From: Lachnospiraceae bacterium
GTDB taxonomy: Bacteria > Bacillota > Clostridia > Lachnospirales > Lachnospiraceae
Assembly: GCA_910575075.1 (NCBI GenBank)
Contig: CAJTCY010000009.1
Location: forward strand, 113,768-177,767
DNA: 64,000 nucleotides
Direction of reading: 5' to 3'
A program made the position numbers and the translations under genes. Below are positions 17,901-25,969 of this stretch, piece after piece. Below the pieces are notes generated by a model that worked only from the letters and a program-made list of their open reading frames with translations, did no database searches and was not told the origin of the DNA. Every line of letters starts with the position of its first letter. The stretch's first letter is position 1.

Positions 17901-20603
17901 ACGTTGTATCAGCAGACAGGAGATATCAGCATTCTGGAAGAAAACTGGGATGTATTTCAGCAGTATATGACGTTTATGAAAGACCGGGAGCGTGCGCCGA
18001 ATCACTGCATGATCCCCAATAACGCCAGAAATTACGGTGACTGGCTGTCTTTCCAGGGAACCTGCCTGGAAGTGATTTCAGATTATTACTATGGATATAT
18101 GAACCAGATTATGGCTCAGATTGCCGGAATTCTTGGAAAAGAAGCAGAGAAGACAGCATACGAGCAGAAATTTGCAGCTATTAAGCAGGCATTTTTGGAT
18201 GCGCATGTGACATTCAGCAACAATCAGCTGGTCATCAAATCCGGTGAAGGAGATCATAGATATCAGTTTATGGACAGCGCCGGAAAGGGAGGAACCTGGG
18301 AAAATAATTCGCAGACTTCATTGATCTGGATGCTGAAACTGGGATTTTATAAGGATGACGCCATGCGGGACGCGGCCAAAGAGCTGTTAGTTGAAAATAT
18401 TAAAAATGAGAATCCAGATCCCAATAGCATTCGTGCCCAGGCAAAGGAAAATACGCTGGCAGTAGGATTTTTGGGTTCCAATGTGATAACTCCGGTATTG
18501 TCTGATATAGGAAGCGCGGAAGTTTCTTATGACCTGCTTCTTCAAGACAGTCTTCCATCCTGGCTGTTTGAAGTAAGGGCAGGGGCGACTACCATTTGGG
18601 AACGGTGGAATTCTTATACGCCTGGCAAGGGATTTGGCGACCGGGAGATGAATTCTTTTAACCACTATGCGTATGGTTCCGTGGTAGAGTGGATGTACCG
18701 CTATATGGCAGGAATCAGTTCAGATGTGAACAATCCTGGATTTAAAAATATTATCCTGCAGCCCACGCTCGATACGGGGAAGAAATATAATTATGAACAG
18801 CGTATCAACGGCGTAAACGCGTCTTATGAGTCCATGTATGGTAAAATTACCTCTTCCTGGAAGAGCCAGGACGGCAAACTTGCCCTTTATCAGACGCAGA
18901 TTCCGGCAAATACAACGGCAACCTTGTATCTTCCGGCGGAAGGAATTACGTTTGACCCGGATTCGTTAGTTACGAATGATCAGGGACCGGGAGTTTCCGG
19001 CGTTACATTTAAAGGAATGACAGAGCATAATGGATATCAGGCGGCGGAATTTGCGCTGGAATCCGGCGGATATAAATTTACCGTAGAAGATGGAATACTT
19101 ACAGCAGCCAATGGAACGGGAACGATTGAGGATCCGGTAATCACTCCGGGAACTGATCTGGAGAAGAAAACATACAGCGTTACTATTGAGCAGTCAGAAA
19201 ACGGAACCGTAACGGCGGATAAAACGGAAGTAGAAGAAGGAGGAAGCGTGACCTTCACGATTACACCAACACAGGGCTATGTGATCAAAGACGTGCTGGT
19301 AAATGGAACTTCCGTAGGAAAAGTCAATACTTATACAATATCAAACGTACTGAGAGATGTAAGCGTGAAAGCTGTCTTTGAAAAAGAAACAGAAAAAGAT
19401 CCCAAGGATAAGTACAGCGTCACCATTGAAGAAACAGAAAACGGAACCGTAACAGCAGATAAGACGGAAGTGGAAGAGGGAGGGAATGTGACCTTTACCA
19501 TCACTCCGGCGGCAGGTTATATCATCAAAGACGTATTGGTAAATGGAACTTCCGTAGGAAAAGTAAATACTTACACACTGGAAAATGTGTCAGAGGATGT
19601 AATTGTAAAAGCTGTTTTTGAGAAGGAAGCGGAAGAAAATCCGGGAGCAACTTACAAAGTTACCATTGAAGCGTCAGAAAATGGAACCGTAACGGCAGAT
19701 AAAACAGAAATAGAAGAAGGAGGAAGCGTGACCTTCACCATCACTCCGGCGCAGGGCTATGTGATCAAAGACGTGCTGGTAAATGGAGCTTCCGTAGGAA
19801 AAGTGAACAGTTACAAATTGGACAATGTGTCAGGAGACGTAACAGTAAAAGCTGTCTTTGAGAAAGCGTCGCCGGGAACACCGGGAACACCGGGGACACC
19901 GGAAACGCCAGGAACGCCAGGGACACCGGGAACTCCAGAAACGCCGGGAACACCAGGAACGAGGGTTCCTACACCGGCAGAAGCGGAAAAAGATAATCCG
20001 GGCCTTCCCAAAGGAAATGCAGAGGAGTCCAGAAATTCCACTTTCGGCAAGCTGTCAGCACGTGTTGTCAAATCTGCAAAGACATCTAATAAGCTGCAGT
20101 GGACGAAAGTCAAAGGAGCTGACGGTTATATTGTCCTTGGAAATAAATGCGGGAAGAAAAATAAATTCAAAACCGTTCAAATAATCAGCAAGAATGGTAC
20201 GGTTTCCTTTACACACAAGAAATTGAAAAAGGGGACATATTACAAATACATTGTTCAGGCATACAAGATGGAGAATGGAAAGCTGAAGATTATCGCAACT
20301 TCCAAGACGATCCATGCAGCCACAGCAGGAGGAAAAGTCGGAAATGCCAAAGCGGTGAAGGTGAATAAGAGCAAAGTGACTCTTGCCAGGAAAGGAAAGA
20401 AATTTACCATTAAAGCAAAAGAGGTTAAGAAGGATAAGACCATCAAGCGCCACCGCAAAATTTCCTATGAGTCAAGCAATCCTAAGGTTGCATCCGTAAG
20501 CAGCAAAGGCGTAGTCAAGGCAAAGAAAAAGGGAACCTGCTATATCTATGTATATGCGCAGAATGGTGTTTTCAAAAAAGTAAAGATAACGGTGAAGAAA
20601 TAA
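14922..20603 (+). CDS. Giant secreted alpha-L-rhamnosidase (GH78) with discoidin-like, InlB-like and Lys-rich C-terminal modules
   Basis: 1893 aa from ATG 14922 (ribosome site GGGAAGG; an upstream in-frame GTG at 14898 lacks one). Sec signal peptide with cleavage near AQA-AR at about 28. The GH78 N-domains are followed by two tandem homologous discoidin-like (F5/8 type C) domains inserted at about nt 15970-16480 and 16520-17010. The (alpha/alpha)6 catalytic region carries the conserved DCNQRDERLSWAGD motif (nt about 17667) and the WERWNSY motif (nt about 18597), matching GH78 catalytic acidic residues. Then come three divergent InlB-type B-repeats (about 240 bp each from 19171), a P-G-T/E-T linker, and an Fn3-like plus Big2-like Lys-rich end (19975-20600) shared with the next surface protein. 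No LPXTG or SLH. Likely removes terminal rhamnose from pectin or glycosides outside the cell. Confidence 0.92.
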   Translation: MTKKARLFAVALAGCVAFTSLPFSMAQAARTTEAEAAEETKITGLTTEYQTNPLGIEPEGVHFGWKMESTTVGAKQTAYQVRVTNDEGQPVWDSGKVESDRSTGIVCGEDLAQRTGYNWGVTVWDQTGKSYQTTAAFETGVTDLQEWKDAEFIGMNKSRLAPIFRCEKELTGTGVKKARLYITALGAYQAYINGNRVGELDADGNVVYHHMNPGYGNARVSLGYQTYDVTPFLSGKDSAAVSVSAGTGWYNGMGETNSQPAVKALLMIDYNDGSQQVIKTNTADWKGTLAGGITACGVYYGEDYNALFAKELGDYTQAGYDDSAWVNAQSGGAAAASPCITNSFTSQTASYIRLKVQEAGPANDARENFLQIMEMELLDGQNNVIRGKVPQINNSWSPNGQWKPEHLTDGDLGLKTDNGYTTNMMGNTGALSYTFTEPVEITFDLGSAVSFDTLKLYPRTAARPVSGNECPAYPKKYTLEISQDGNNWTPVDLNGADEGTGYTVENLRNTELFPEGSAEPQHIDTEFGRNVTAKKVKISVSQVGPAVYENNDWEKENRLQIMELELWDGTKNVAKDKVPKVTTDKPFEFGDTWRVQNLTDGDYGISSDKGYSTDILDTMKTTCDLTNPLTIEFDFEEAVEFSSLRIFPRSSKDSIVGGIYANYPKVFTVSVSENGTDWQELVTEEDKGMVRKMTDLQNMKMTTDSFPGVIRAQNGLPGRMSAEFDQNPVSAHVYSGNKATSDYEGGEVNILKEYEGKDMFAKGVELKKGDTMVVNMGQNLTAVPNIRFSGKLGTMATLRFAEMLNDGSHVGTGAFDADGPKGSIYQYSLRNARSQVKYVFAGEGVETYQPSMSFFGYQYVEITASDDIKIYGLVSKAISSVSDQTGRIVTNNPDVNKLFSNVLYGQLSNYYTAPTDCNQRDERLSWAGDTQAFVQTAVYNFDSYAFLRDMQKIFAENTKKNGYVASVVDQVDPNAFFGNWATGWSDVLIITPWTLYQQTGDISILEENWDVFQQYMTFMKDRERAPNHCMIPNNARNYGDWLSFQGTCLEVISDYYYGYMNQIMAQIAGILGKEAEKTAYEQKFAAIKQAFLDAHVTFSNNQLVIKSGEGDHRYQFMDSAGKGGTWENNSQTSLIWMLKLGFYKDDAMRDAAKELLVENIKNENPDPNSIRAQAKENTLAVGFLGSNVITPVLSDIGSAEVSYDLLLQDSLPSWLFEVRAGATTIWERWNSYTPGKGFGDREMNSFNHYAYGSVVEWMYRYMAGISSDVNNPGFKNIILQPTLDTGKKYNYEQRINGVNASYESMYGKITSSWKSQDGKLALYQTQIPANTTATLYLPAEGITFDPDSLVTNDQGPGVSGVTFKGMTEHNGYQAAEFALESGGYKFTVEDGILTAANGTGTIEDPVITPGTDLEKKTYSVTIEQSENGTVTADKTEVEEGGSVTFTITPTQGYVIKDVLVNGTSVGKVNTYTISNVLRDVSVKAVFEKETEKDPKDKYSVTIEETENGTVTADKTEVEEGGNVTFTITPAAGYIIKDVLVNGTSVGKVNTYTLENVSEDVIVKAVFEKEAEENPGATYKVTIEASENGTVTADKTEIEEGGSVTFTITPAQGYVIKDVLVNGASVGKVNSYKLDNVSGDVTVKAVFEKASPGTPGTPGTPETPGTPGTPGTPETPGTPGTRVPTPAEAEKDNPGLPKGNAEESRNSTFGKLSARVVKSAKTSNKLQWTKVKGADGYIVLGNKCGKKNKFKTVQIISKNGTVSFTHKKLKKGTYYKYIVQAYKMENGKLKIIATSKTIHAATAGGKVGNAKAVKVNKSKVTLARKGKKFTIKAKEVKKDKTIKRHRKISYESSNPKVASVSSKGVVKAKKKGTCYIYVYAQNGVFKKVKITVKK

Positions 20604-20645
20604 TAATTTAGAAAGAAGCAAGATGAAAAAGTAGAATTCAAATAT

Positions 20646-20675
20646 GTATAAAATAATGGGTCTTATGGCATACTA
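20646..20675 (+). promoter_or_regulatory. Sigma-G-type promoter for the spoVA genes
   Basis: GTATA (20646-20650), exactly 18 bp, then CATACTA (20669-20675). This fits the sigma-G consensus GHATR-N18-CATWHTA at every position. It lies 30 bp upstream of the first gene of the spoVA block, which is a sigma-G regulon member in Bacillus. Confidence 0.75.
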
Positions 20676-20705
20676 CTTCCAAAGCTGGAAAAAGGAAGTG
20701 AGTAT

Positions 20706-20939
20706 ATGAGTCATAGTACCATTTATCGGATATGCCTCCTGGTAGTTGTGATACTCACAATTATCGGAGGCATTTTCTATTACATTAACTATACGGAAAA
20801 TAACACCCGTGTGACAGAAGGAACGCTGGTGATGGAAGATGCGGACTGGGGAGAAGAAACAGTTCCTGCTGCCTGCGGCAGTGAGTCTCAGGAAAGAGAG
20901 GGAATCTCATGGCTGGAAACACAGACACAGTATATCTGA
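20706..20939 (+). CDS. Small single-TM protein upstream of spoVAA
   Basis: 77 aa. One N-terminal transmembrane helix (about 8-27, CLLVVVILTIIGGIFYYINY) and an acidic tail. A GGAAGTGAG ribosome site precedes the ATG. The 3' end overlaps spoVAA by 31 nt, so the two are coupled and the gene belongs to the forespore sigma-G operon. Family not recognised; probably an inner forespore membrane protein linked to spoVA function. Confidence 0.7.
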   Translation: MSHSTIYRICLLVVVILTIIGGIFYYINYTENNTRVTEGTLVMEDADWGEETVPAACGSESQEREGISWLETQTQYI

Positions 20940-21559
20940 AGATAGAACAGAATGTGCTGGTAAAAGAGCCTGCTGTCATTTTGAAAGATATTGCTAAAAT
21001 CACCTCTACCAACCGTCCGTTAATTAATAAGATGAAACAGATAAAAATCTATCATTTTCATACTCCTGCAAATCAGAGTAAGAAAAAAATGCAGACAGAA
21101 GTCTTTTCTGTCTTGAAGATTATCGAATTGATTGGCGAGGAGTTTCCTAATGTGGAAATTCAGAATATCGGTGAAAAAGATTTTGTACTGGAATATCAGC
21201 CGAAACAAGAGGCAAAATGGCTGTCTTATCTGAAGACGGCAGTCATATGCGTACTGATATTCTTCGGTTCTGCTTTTACGATCATGACTTTTAACAATGA
21301 TGTAGGTGTGGGAGAAGTTTTTATGGATTTCTATCAACAAGTCATGGGAACAGAATCAGATGGATTTACAGTGCTTGAGGTATGTTATTCCATTGGGCTT
21401 TTTTTAGGAATTATGATATTTTTCAACCATGTGGGGCGGAAAAAGATTACCCATGACCCCACGCCTATTCAGGTGGAAATGCGCACGTATGAAAAGGATG
21501 TGGACACCACGTTTATTGAAAACTGCGGACGCAAAGGAAGCAGCAACGATGTGGATTAG
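20909..21559 (+). CDS. spoVAA: Stage V sporulation protein AA
   Basis: 216 aa. A soluble N-terminal half (LKIEQNVLVKEPAVILKDIA) precedes two transmembrane helices (about 110-130 and 155-175), the layout of SpoVAA. It contributes to the SpoVA channel moving Ca-dipicolinate into the forespore and out at germination. The start at 20909 has AGAGAGGG upstream and lies inside the preceding small gene in another frame. Confidence 0.88.
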   Translation: MAGNTDTVYLKIEQNVLVKEPAVILKDIAKITSTNRPLINKMKQIKIYHFHTPANQSKKKMQTEVFSVLKIIELIGEEFPNVEIQNIGEKDFVLEYQPKQEAKWLSYLKTAVICVLIFFGSAFTIMTFNNDVGVGEVFMDFYQQVMGTESDGFTVLEVCYSIGLFLGIMIFFNHVGRKKITHDPTPIQVEMRTYEKDVDTTFIENCGRKGSSNDVD

Positions 21560-21583
21560 GAACAGGTTCGTATTTGTGAATAG

Positions 21584-21645
21584 TAGGCAATTGCGAAACA
21601 ACTAAATTATGAAATTCAAAAATTACTGAGTTTCGCAATTACCTA
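21584..21645. repeat. Inverted repeat TAGGCAATTGCGAAAC between spoVAA and spoVAB
   Basis: TAGGCAATTGCGAAAC (21584-21599) and GTTTCGCAATTACCTA (21630-21645) pair with one mismatch across 30 nt. A further direct repeat TATTTGTGAATA flanks both sides. Core ATTGCGAAAC resembles the ATTGCAAAACC repeat at 14479-14531. It sits inside the spoVA operon without a T-run, so it is not a typical terminator. Confidence 0.65.
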
Positions 21646-21677
21646 TTTGTGAATAAAAGGAAAAGGAGCCGGTTAAG

Positions 21678-22103
21678 ATGTGGATGAAACAAATTTTTTT
21701 GGGATTTATCGGTCTTGCCAGCGGATCAGCAATTTCAGCGGGAGTGTTCAGTTTCATTATTTCTATCGGGGTAGTTCCCCGTATTATCGGCAAGAGCCGG
21801 ACGGCAATGGATATCATGGCTTATGAGAATATGGTTCTGCTTGGAGGGAGTTTCGGGAATCTGATATCCCTGTTTTCCTTGGAGGTTCCAGGGGGGATAT
21901 GGGTGATTATCGTGTTCGGGCTGTCAGCGGGTATTTTTACCGGATGCCTGGCAGTGGCGCTTGCTGAGATTTTAAATACGTTTCCCATTATGTTCCGGCG
22001 CCTGGGCATCAAAGAAGGTTTAAGCTGGATTATGTTGTTTATGGCATTGGGGAAGATGGCGGGGGCTCTTTATTTCTATGCGAATCACATGCAGAAATTA
22101 TAG
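21678..22103 (+). CDS. spoVAB: Stage V sporulation protein AB
   Basis: 141 aa, four predicted transmembrane helices, Gly-rich N-terminus (FIGLASGSAISAGVFSFI) and the IGVVPRI and RRLGIKEGL segments of SpoVAB. AAAAGGAG ribosome site upstream. Part of the SpoVA dipicolinate-handling complex of the inner forespore membrane. Confidence 0.9.
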   Translation: MWMKQIFLGFIGLASGSAISAGVFSFIISIGVVPRIIGKSRTAMDIMAYENMVLLGGSFGNLISLFSLEVPGGIWVIIVFGLSAGIFTGCLAVALAEILNTFPIMFRRLGIKEGLSWIMLFMALGKMAGALYFYANHMQKL

Positions 22104-22120
22104 GAAAGTGAGGAATGGAT

Positions 22121-22603
22121 ATGGCACAGCAGCAGACTATGGAACAGAAGGAACAGAAAAATCAAGAGTATAACGAGTATGTAAAGCAGGTAACGCCCAC
22201 CCATTCCCTGCCGGCAAATATGGCAAAGGCATTTGTGACGGGGGGGATCATCTGTGTCATTGGACAGTTTATTTTAAATATGGCAATCAATCAGTTTGGC
22301 TTGGATAAGGATACTTCTGGCGGCTGGTGCAGCATGATTCTGGTATTGTGCAGCGTTCTTCTTACGGGATTGAATATATATCCTTCGATTGCAAACTGGG
22401 GAGGGGCCGGAGCACTGGTGCCTATCACAGGATTTGCCAATTCTGTGGCTGCTCCTGCAATTGAATTCCAGAAAGAAGGACAGGTCTTTGGCATTGGCTG
22501 CAAGATCTTTACCATCGCAGGTCCGGTAATCCTGTATGGAATTGTCACAAGCTGGGCGCTGGGCCTGATATATTGGGTATTGAAACTGATGGGAATATTT
22601 TAG
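22121..22603 (+). CDS. spoVAC: Stage V sporulation protein AC
   Basis: 160 aa from ATG 22121, preferred over ATG 22115, which abuts the AGGA ribosome site. Four to five transmembrane helices; the family segment GAGALVPITGFANSVAAPAI is clear. SpoVAC is the mechanosensitive channel-like subunit of the SpoVA complex in Bacillus. The genes spoVAD and spoVAE usually follow in other Clostridia; they are not in this window, where a small gene and a terminator come next. Confidence 0.9.
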   Translation: MAQQQTMEQKEQKNQEYNEYVKQVTPTHSLPANMAKAFVTGGIICVIGQFILNMAINQFGLDKDTSGGWCSMILVLCSVLLTGLNIYPSIANWGGAGALVPITGFANSVAAPAIEFQKEGQVFGIGCKIFTIAGPVILYGIVTSWALGLIYWVLKLMGIF

Positions 22604-22619
22604 AAAGAGAGGTTCGAAT

Positions 22620-22817
22620 ATGGATGCAAAGGCAGATAGCAGATATGATATGCCTATGGGGTTAAGTTTTCAGCTAGGGCTGAATCAGAAGGCGTTGGAA
22701 GCATACGCGAAACTGGACGAGGAAGAAAAGCGCCAGGTAGTGGAAGCGGCAAGAAATGTTACTACGAAGTCTGAAATGCGGCAGATTGTAGCAGGGCTGG
22801 AGCAGAACTTCTGCTGA
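22620..22817 (+). CDS. Small soluble protein at the end of the spoVA operon
   Basis: 65 aa, AGAGAGG ribosome site, 16 bp after spoVAC. Contains MPMGLSFQLGLNQKALEAYA and a helical stretch EEEKRQVVEAARNV. No transmembrane segment. I do not know its function; operon position suggests forespore expression. Confidence 0.7.
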   Translation: MDAKADSRYDMPMGLSFQLGLNQKALEAYAKLDEEEKRQVVEAARNVTTKSEMRQIVAGLEQNFC

Positions 22818-22943
22818 AACTGCCGACATAAGAGTGAGTGGACAATAAAATGCTGTAAATACAAGAAAAGTTTAAAGGGTCATAACAGATTCGAAAAGAA
22901 GATTTAAGGGTATTAGAGTAAGATTATGATGGATCTTAGAAAT

Positions 22944-23012
22944 AGGGATGCTCTGCGGAATATGTCAGTGCCGAAAGGCGCACATTTCCGCAGGGTATCC
23001 CTCTTCCTTTTA
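22944..23012 (+). terminator. Long terminator after the spoVA operon
   Basis: AGGGATGCTCTGCGGAA (from 22944) pairs with TTCCGCAGGGTATCCCT (ending 23002) around a central hairpin, followed by CTTCCTTTT. The rest of the 22818-23170 gap shows only a possible promoter near 23061. Confidence 0.75.
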
Positions 23013-23060
23013 TAGTGCCAAAATTCCCGCTTTGAGTCTTGTCCTTCTCTGATTTCCTAC

Positions 23061-23088
23061 TTGGTCAATTTGGCAACAAAATTATAGA
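23061..23088 (+). promoter_or_regulatory. Possible promoter for the sialidase-fold surface gene
   Basis: TTGGTC (23061-23066), 16-bp spacer, TATAGA (23083-23088), with TAGAAT overlapping at 23085. Only a moderate match. Confidence 0.35.
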
Positions 23089-23170
23089 ATCAGGTAATTT
23101 TATTCTATATTTGCCATTTCTTTTTGGGTGTAAAATGAATTTACATATAAAAAAGCAGAGGAGGAAATTT

Positions 23171-25969
23171 ATGCAAAAGTGGAAAAAAGTTTTGTCAGGT
23201 TTTCTTGCAGGCGTTATGATTTTGGAATGCGGCCTGACAGCAAAACCAATGCAGGTACAAGCCGAAACACAGGCGCAGGAAACGGCAGAGAGTGCGGCGA
23301 TGGGAACGGTATATGAGATCTACAAGGCGTTCCAGGATGGAACAGAAATTGCAACGAACGGCGCATGGGTTGATCCGGAATTTGGTACAGAACATACAGT
23401 GACACTTAATTCATCTATCTCCCCCAGGGCGATAGAACTGCAGTACCAGAATAATGCGGCAGATAATGGAAAAATGCTTGCCACCTTTGAATGCAACCGT
23501 CTGCCTAAAGGGGATAAGGCATTAGTAGCAGAAAGAAGAGGAAATGGCAGCAATATTAATGAAAATTTATCTTCTTTCCCGATTTATGAGAGTATTGACG
23601 GCGGAAGGACATGGGGAGCTGGAGATACGGATAAACCAGCAAGAGGAGATAATTATGTTCCGGTAGGTTATGTACAGAACCAGAATACGACAAGCGGGAC
23701 AACCGGAATGCGGAACTGTCCTCAGCTCTATGAGATGCCGGAAACAATTGGAAACCTCACCAAAGGAACGATCCTTTGTGCAGGAAATTCTATAGAAGCA
23801 GGAACCAATGGAGCGGGAGCTGACGCGGCACAGAGCGCTAAGACGAATCTCGACCTGTGTATATCCAACGATTTAGGAAGGAATTGGACGCACCACAGTA
23901 CCATTGTGGGACCAATACCAGGAGAATGTGTTTTGTTCCATAATACCGTATGGGAACCGTTCTTTATGACATATGGCGGAAAGCTGTATTGCTTCTATTC
24001 AGATGAAGCATTTGACGATACCACGGACCAGGATATCGCTTATGTTGTTTTTGATGGAACAACAAATACGTGGTCTGAAAAACATCGGATTATTTATACG
24101 GCGGGACAGAGGCCTGGAATGCCGGTAGTGTCCCAGCTTGCAGACGGACGCTTTATGCTCACCTATGAGATTGAAGGCGGCGGCGGTCCTGGTTCTGGAT
24201 ATATCCTTTCAGCACCTAACGATCCGACTAAATGGTATGATAAAGATGGAAGCTTAAAAGATACCGCAAACGGGGAGTTTGTAGTACATAATGCGGCGAA
24301 GGTGGTAAACGGCGGCGGCGCGCCCTACAATATAACCACAGATAAGAAAACAGTTCTTTACAATAACAATAACAGCGGACAAAAGGGACAGATTTGGGCA
24401 AACAGCAGCGTTACGCCTGACGAAGCAGGCGCTTTCTGGAGATATTACCATACGGGGCTTGATACGGCTTATAACAGAGAAATCATGCAGCTTAGCAATG
24501 GAAATATTTTTGTAATTGCAGGCTGGGATAATTCTGGTGTCAAGTGCGTCACCTGGGATTATGAGATGGATCTGGAGAAGACTGGTTATCTTCAGAACAA
24601 AATATCTTTTAACGGAGAAGCGGTATATCTTGCCTATAACAATTCACCTCTGTTTGTCTGGACAGGAAAAGACGGACATGCAGAAGAAAATCAGTATTAT
24701 GAATTTCAGGAAGTGGAAGACGGCGTTTATATTTTAGTGAGTACGAATAATGGAAAAGCAGTGGCGCCTGAAACTTCCAGCGCTGGCAGCAAGGTGAATA
24801 CATTTACAAAGAACACAGCAGACGTGAAACAGCATTGGGTATTTGAAGCAGCTTCTGACGGATATTACAGGGTGAGAAATCTGGCCACGGACTTGTATTT
24901 GACTTCACCGAGAACCAAAGAGAGTGATGCCAGAGATATGAATCTGACCATGGAAGAGAAGCAGGAGACAGATTCTCAGTTATGGAGATCAGATATCACT
25001 GTCAAAGAGGCAGAAGATGACAGTGATAAGACCAGATATCATGTCTCAGTAAAAGAAGACGAGGGTGTTGAGGTGACAGCGGCGGCAACGGTAGTGGAAG
25101 GCAGAAGCCTGAACATTCAGATCATGAAAAAAGAAGGCTGCAAATCGATTGATAAGGTCATCGTAAATGGAACAGAAAAGCAATTTACTGTCGCAAATGG
25201 AATGGCGAATGTAAAGGTGGAAAATGTCCAGGCTGATGTCAGCGTAGAAGTGAAAGCGACTCTGGACGACTGGTTTGTCAGTGTGCCGACCAATAAGCAT
25301 CACGGCAGAAACCAGTGCTTATCTCCCAGAGTTGTAGAAGCGCTGGACGGCAAGTTATACTGTACCTTTGAGAGCGCTGTGGATTCAGAAGCGGCAGGCG
25401 GAGAATTCGTATTCCCGATCTATGAAAGCGAAGACAAAGGAAAGACCTGGAAAAAGGTTGGTGAGATTGTCAATGACGACAACGTACATCCAGATGAGTG
25501 GTACAAGGTAACTTATAATGAGGCAGGCGTGCCGACAAAAGGAGAACAGGTGCAAGAGGGAACAGAAGGCGCCATCCGCCATCCCTGGAGTATGCATAAC
25601 TGCCCGCAGCTCTTCGTGCTCCCAGAGGCTATGGGAGATATTCCCAAAGGGGCTTTGCTCTGTGCCGGGGACGCTGTTACCATTGAGGAAAATCCCAAGC
25701 AGGTATCAGACGCAGGTTACGGCGGATTATGGAAAACATCCCTGGATCTGTATTACAGTACCGATAAAGGAAGAAGCTGGAAATATCTGAACACTATTGC
25801 AGAAGGCGGAAGGAACATTATGGGATATACACCGGTATGGGAACCTTTCTTCTTATATCATGATGATCAGTTAATCTGTTATTATTCCGATGAGACAGAC
25901 CGCCCGGCACATGCGCAGAAACTGGTACATAAAATTATGAAGGATGGAGAGACGTGGGGGCAGCCGTAG
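23171..25969 (+). CDS. Secreted sialidase-fold (GH93-like/BNR) surface protein, 5' part of a frameshifted gene
   Basis: 932 aa from ATG 23171 (GAGGAGGAAATTT upstream; the longer frame from 23039 has no ribosome site). Signal peptide of about 31 residues ending near VQA. The first sialidase-fold module (to about 480) has Asp-box-like SIDGGRTWG and SNDLGRNWTH motifs; then a ricin-type lectin module, a small beta domain, and the first two thirds of a second sialidase-fold module (YESEDKGKTWK, YSTDKGRSWK). The frame stops at TAG 25967 just after a G5 run; the missing rest of this module continues in the -1 frame from 25954. The substrate is unknown; exo-arabinanase or another exo-glycosidase is possible from the fold and the pectin/xylan context. 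Confidence 0.85.
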   Translation: MQKWKKVLSGFLAGVMILECGLTAKPMQVQAETQAQETAESAAMGTVYEIYKAFQDGTEIATNGAWVDPEFGTEHTVTLNSSISPRAIELQYQNNAADNGKMLATFECNRLPKGDKALVAERRGNGSNINENLSSFPIYESIDGGRTWGAGDTDKPARGDNYVPVGYVQNQNTTSGTTGMRNCPQLYEMPETIGNLTKGTILCAGNSIEAGTNGAGADAAQSAKTNLDLCISNDLGRNWTHHSTIVGPIPGECVLFHNTVWEPFFMTYGGKLYCFYSDEAFDDTTDQDIAYVVFDGTTNTWSEKHRIIYTAGQRPGMPVVSQLADGRFMLTYEIEGGGGPGSGYILSAPNDPTKWYDKDGSLKDTANGEFVVHNAAKVVNGGGAPYNITTDKKTVLYNNNNSGQKGQIWANSSVTPDEAGAFWRYYHTGLDTAYNREIMQLSNGNIFVIAGWDNSGVKCVTWDYEMDLEKTGYLQNKISFNGEAVYLAYNNSPLFVWTGKDGHAEENQYYEFQEVEDGVYILVSTNNGKAVAPETSSAGSKVNTFTKNTADVKQHWVFEAASDGYYRVRNLATDLYLTSPRTKESDARDMNLTMEEKQETDSQLWRSDITVKEAEDDSDKTRYHVSVKEDEGVEVTAAATVVEGRSLNIQIMKKEGCKSIDKVIVNGTEKQFTVANGMANVKVENVQADVSVEVKATLDDWFVSVPTNKHHGRNQCLSPRVVEALDGKLYCTFESAVDSEAAGGEFVFPIYESEDKGKTWKKVGEIVNDDNVHPDEWYKVTYNEAGVPTKGEQVQEGTEGAIRHPWSMHNCPQLFVLPEAMGDIPKGALLCAGDAVTIEENPKQVSDAGYGGLWKTSLDLYYSTDKGRSWKYLNTIAEGGRNIMGYTPVWEPFFLYHDDQLICYYSDETDRPAHAQKLVHKIMKDGETWGQP

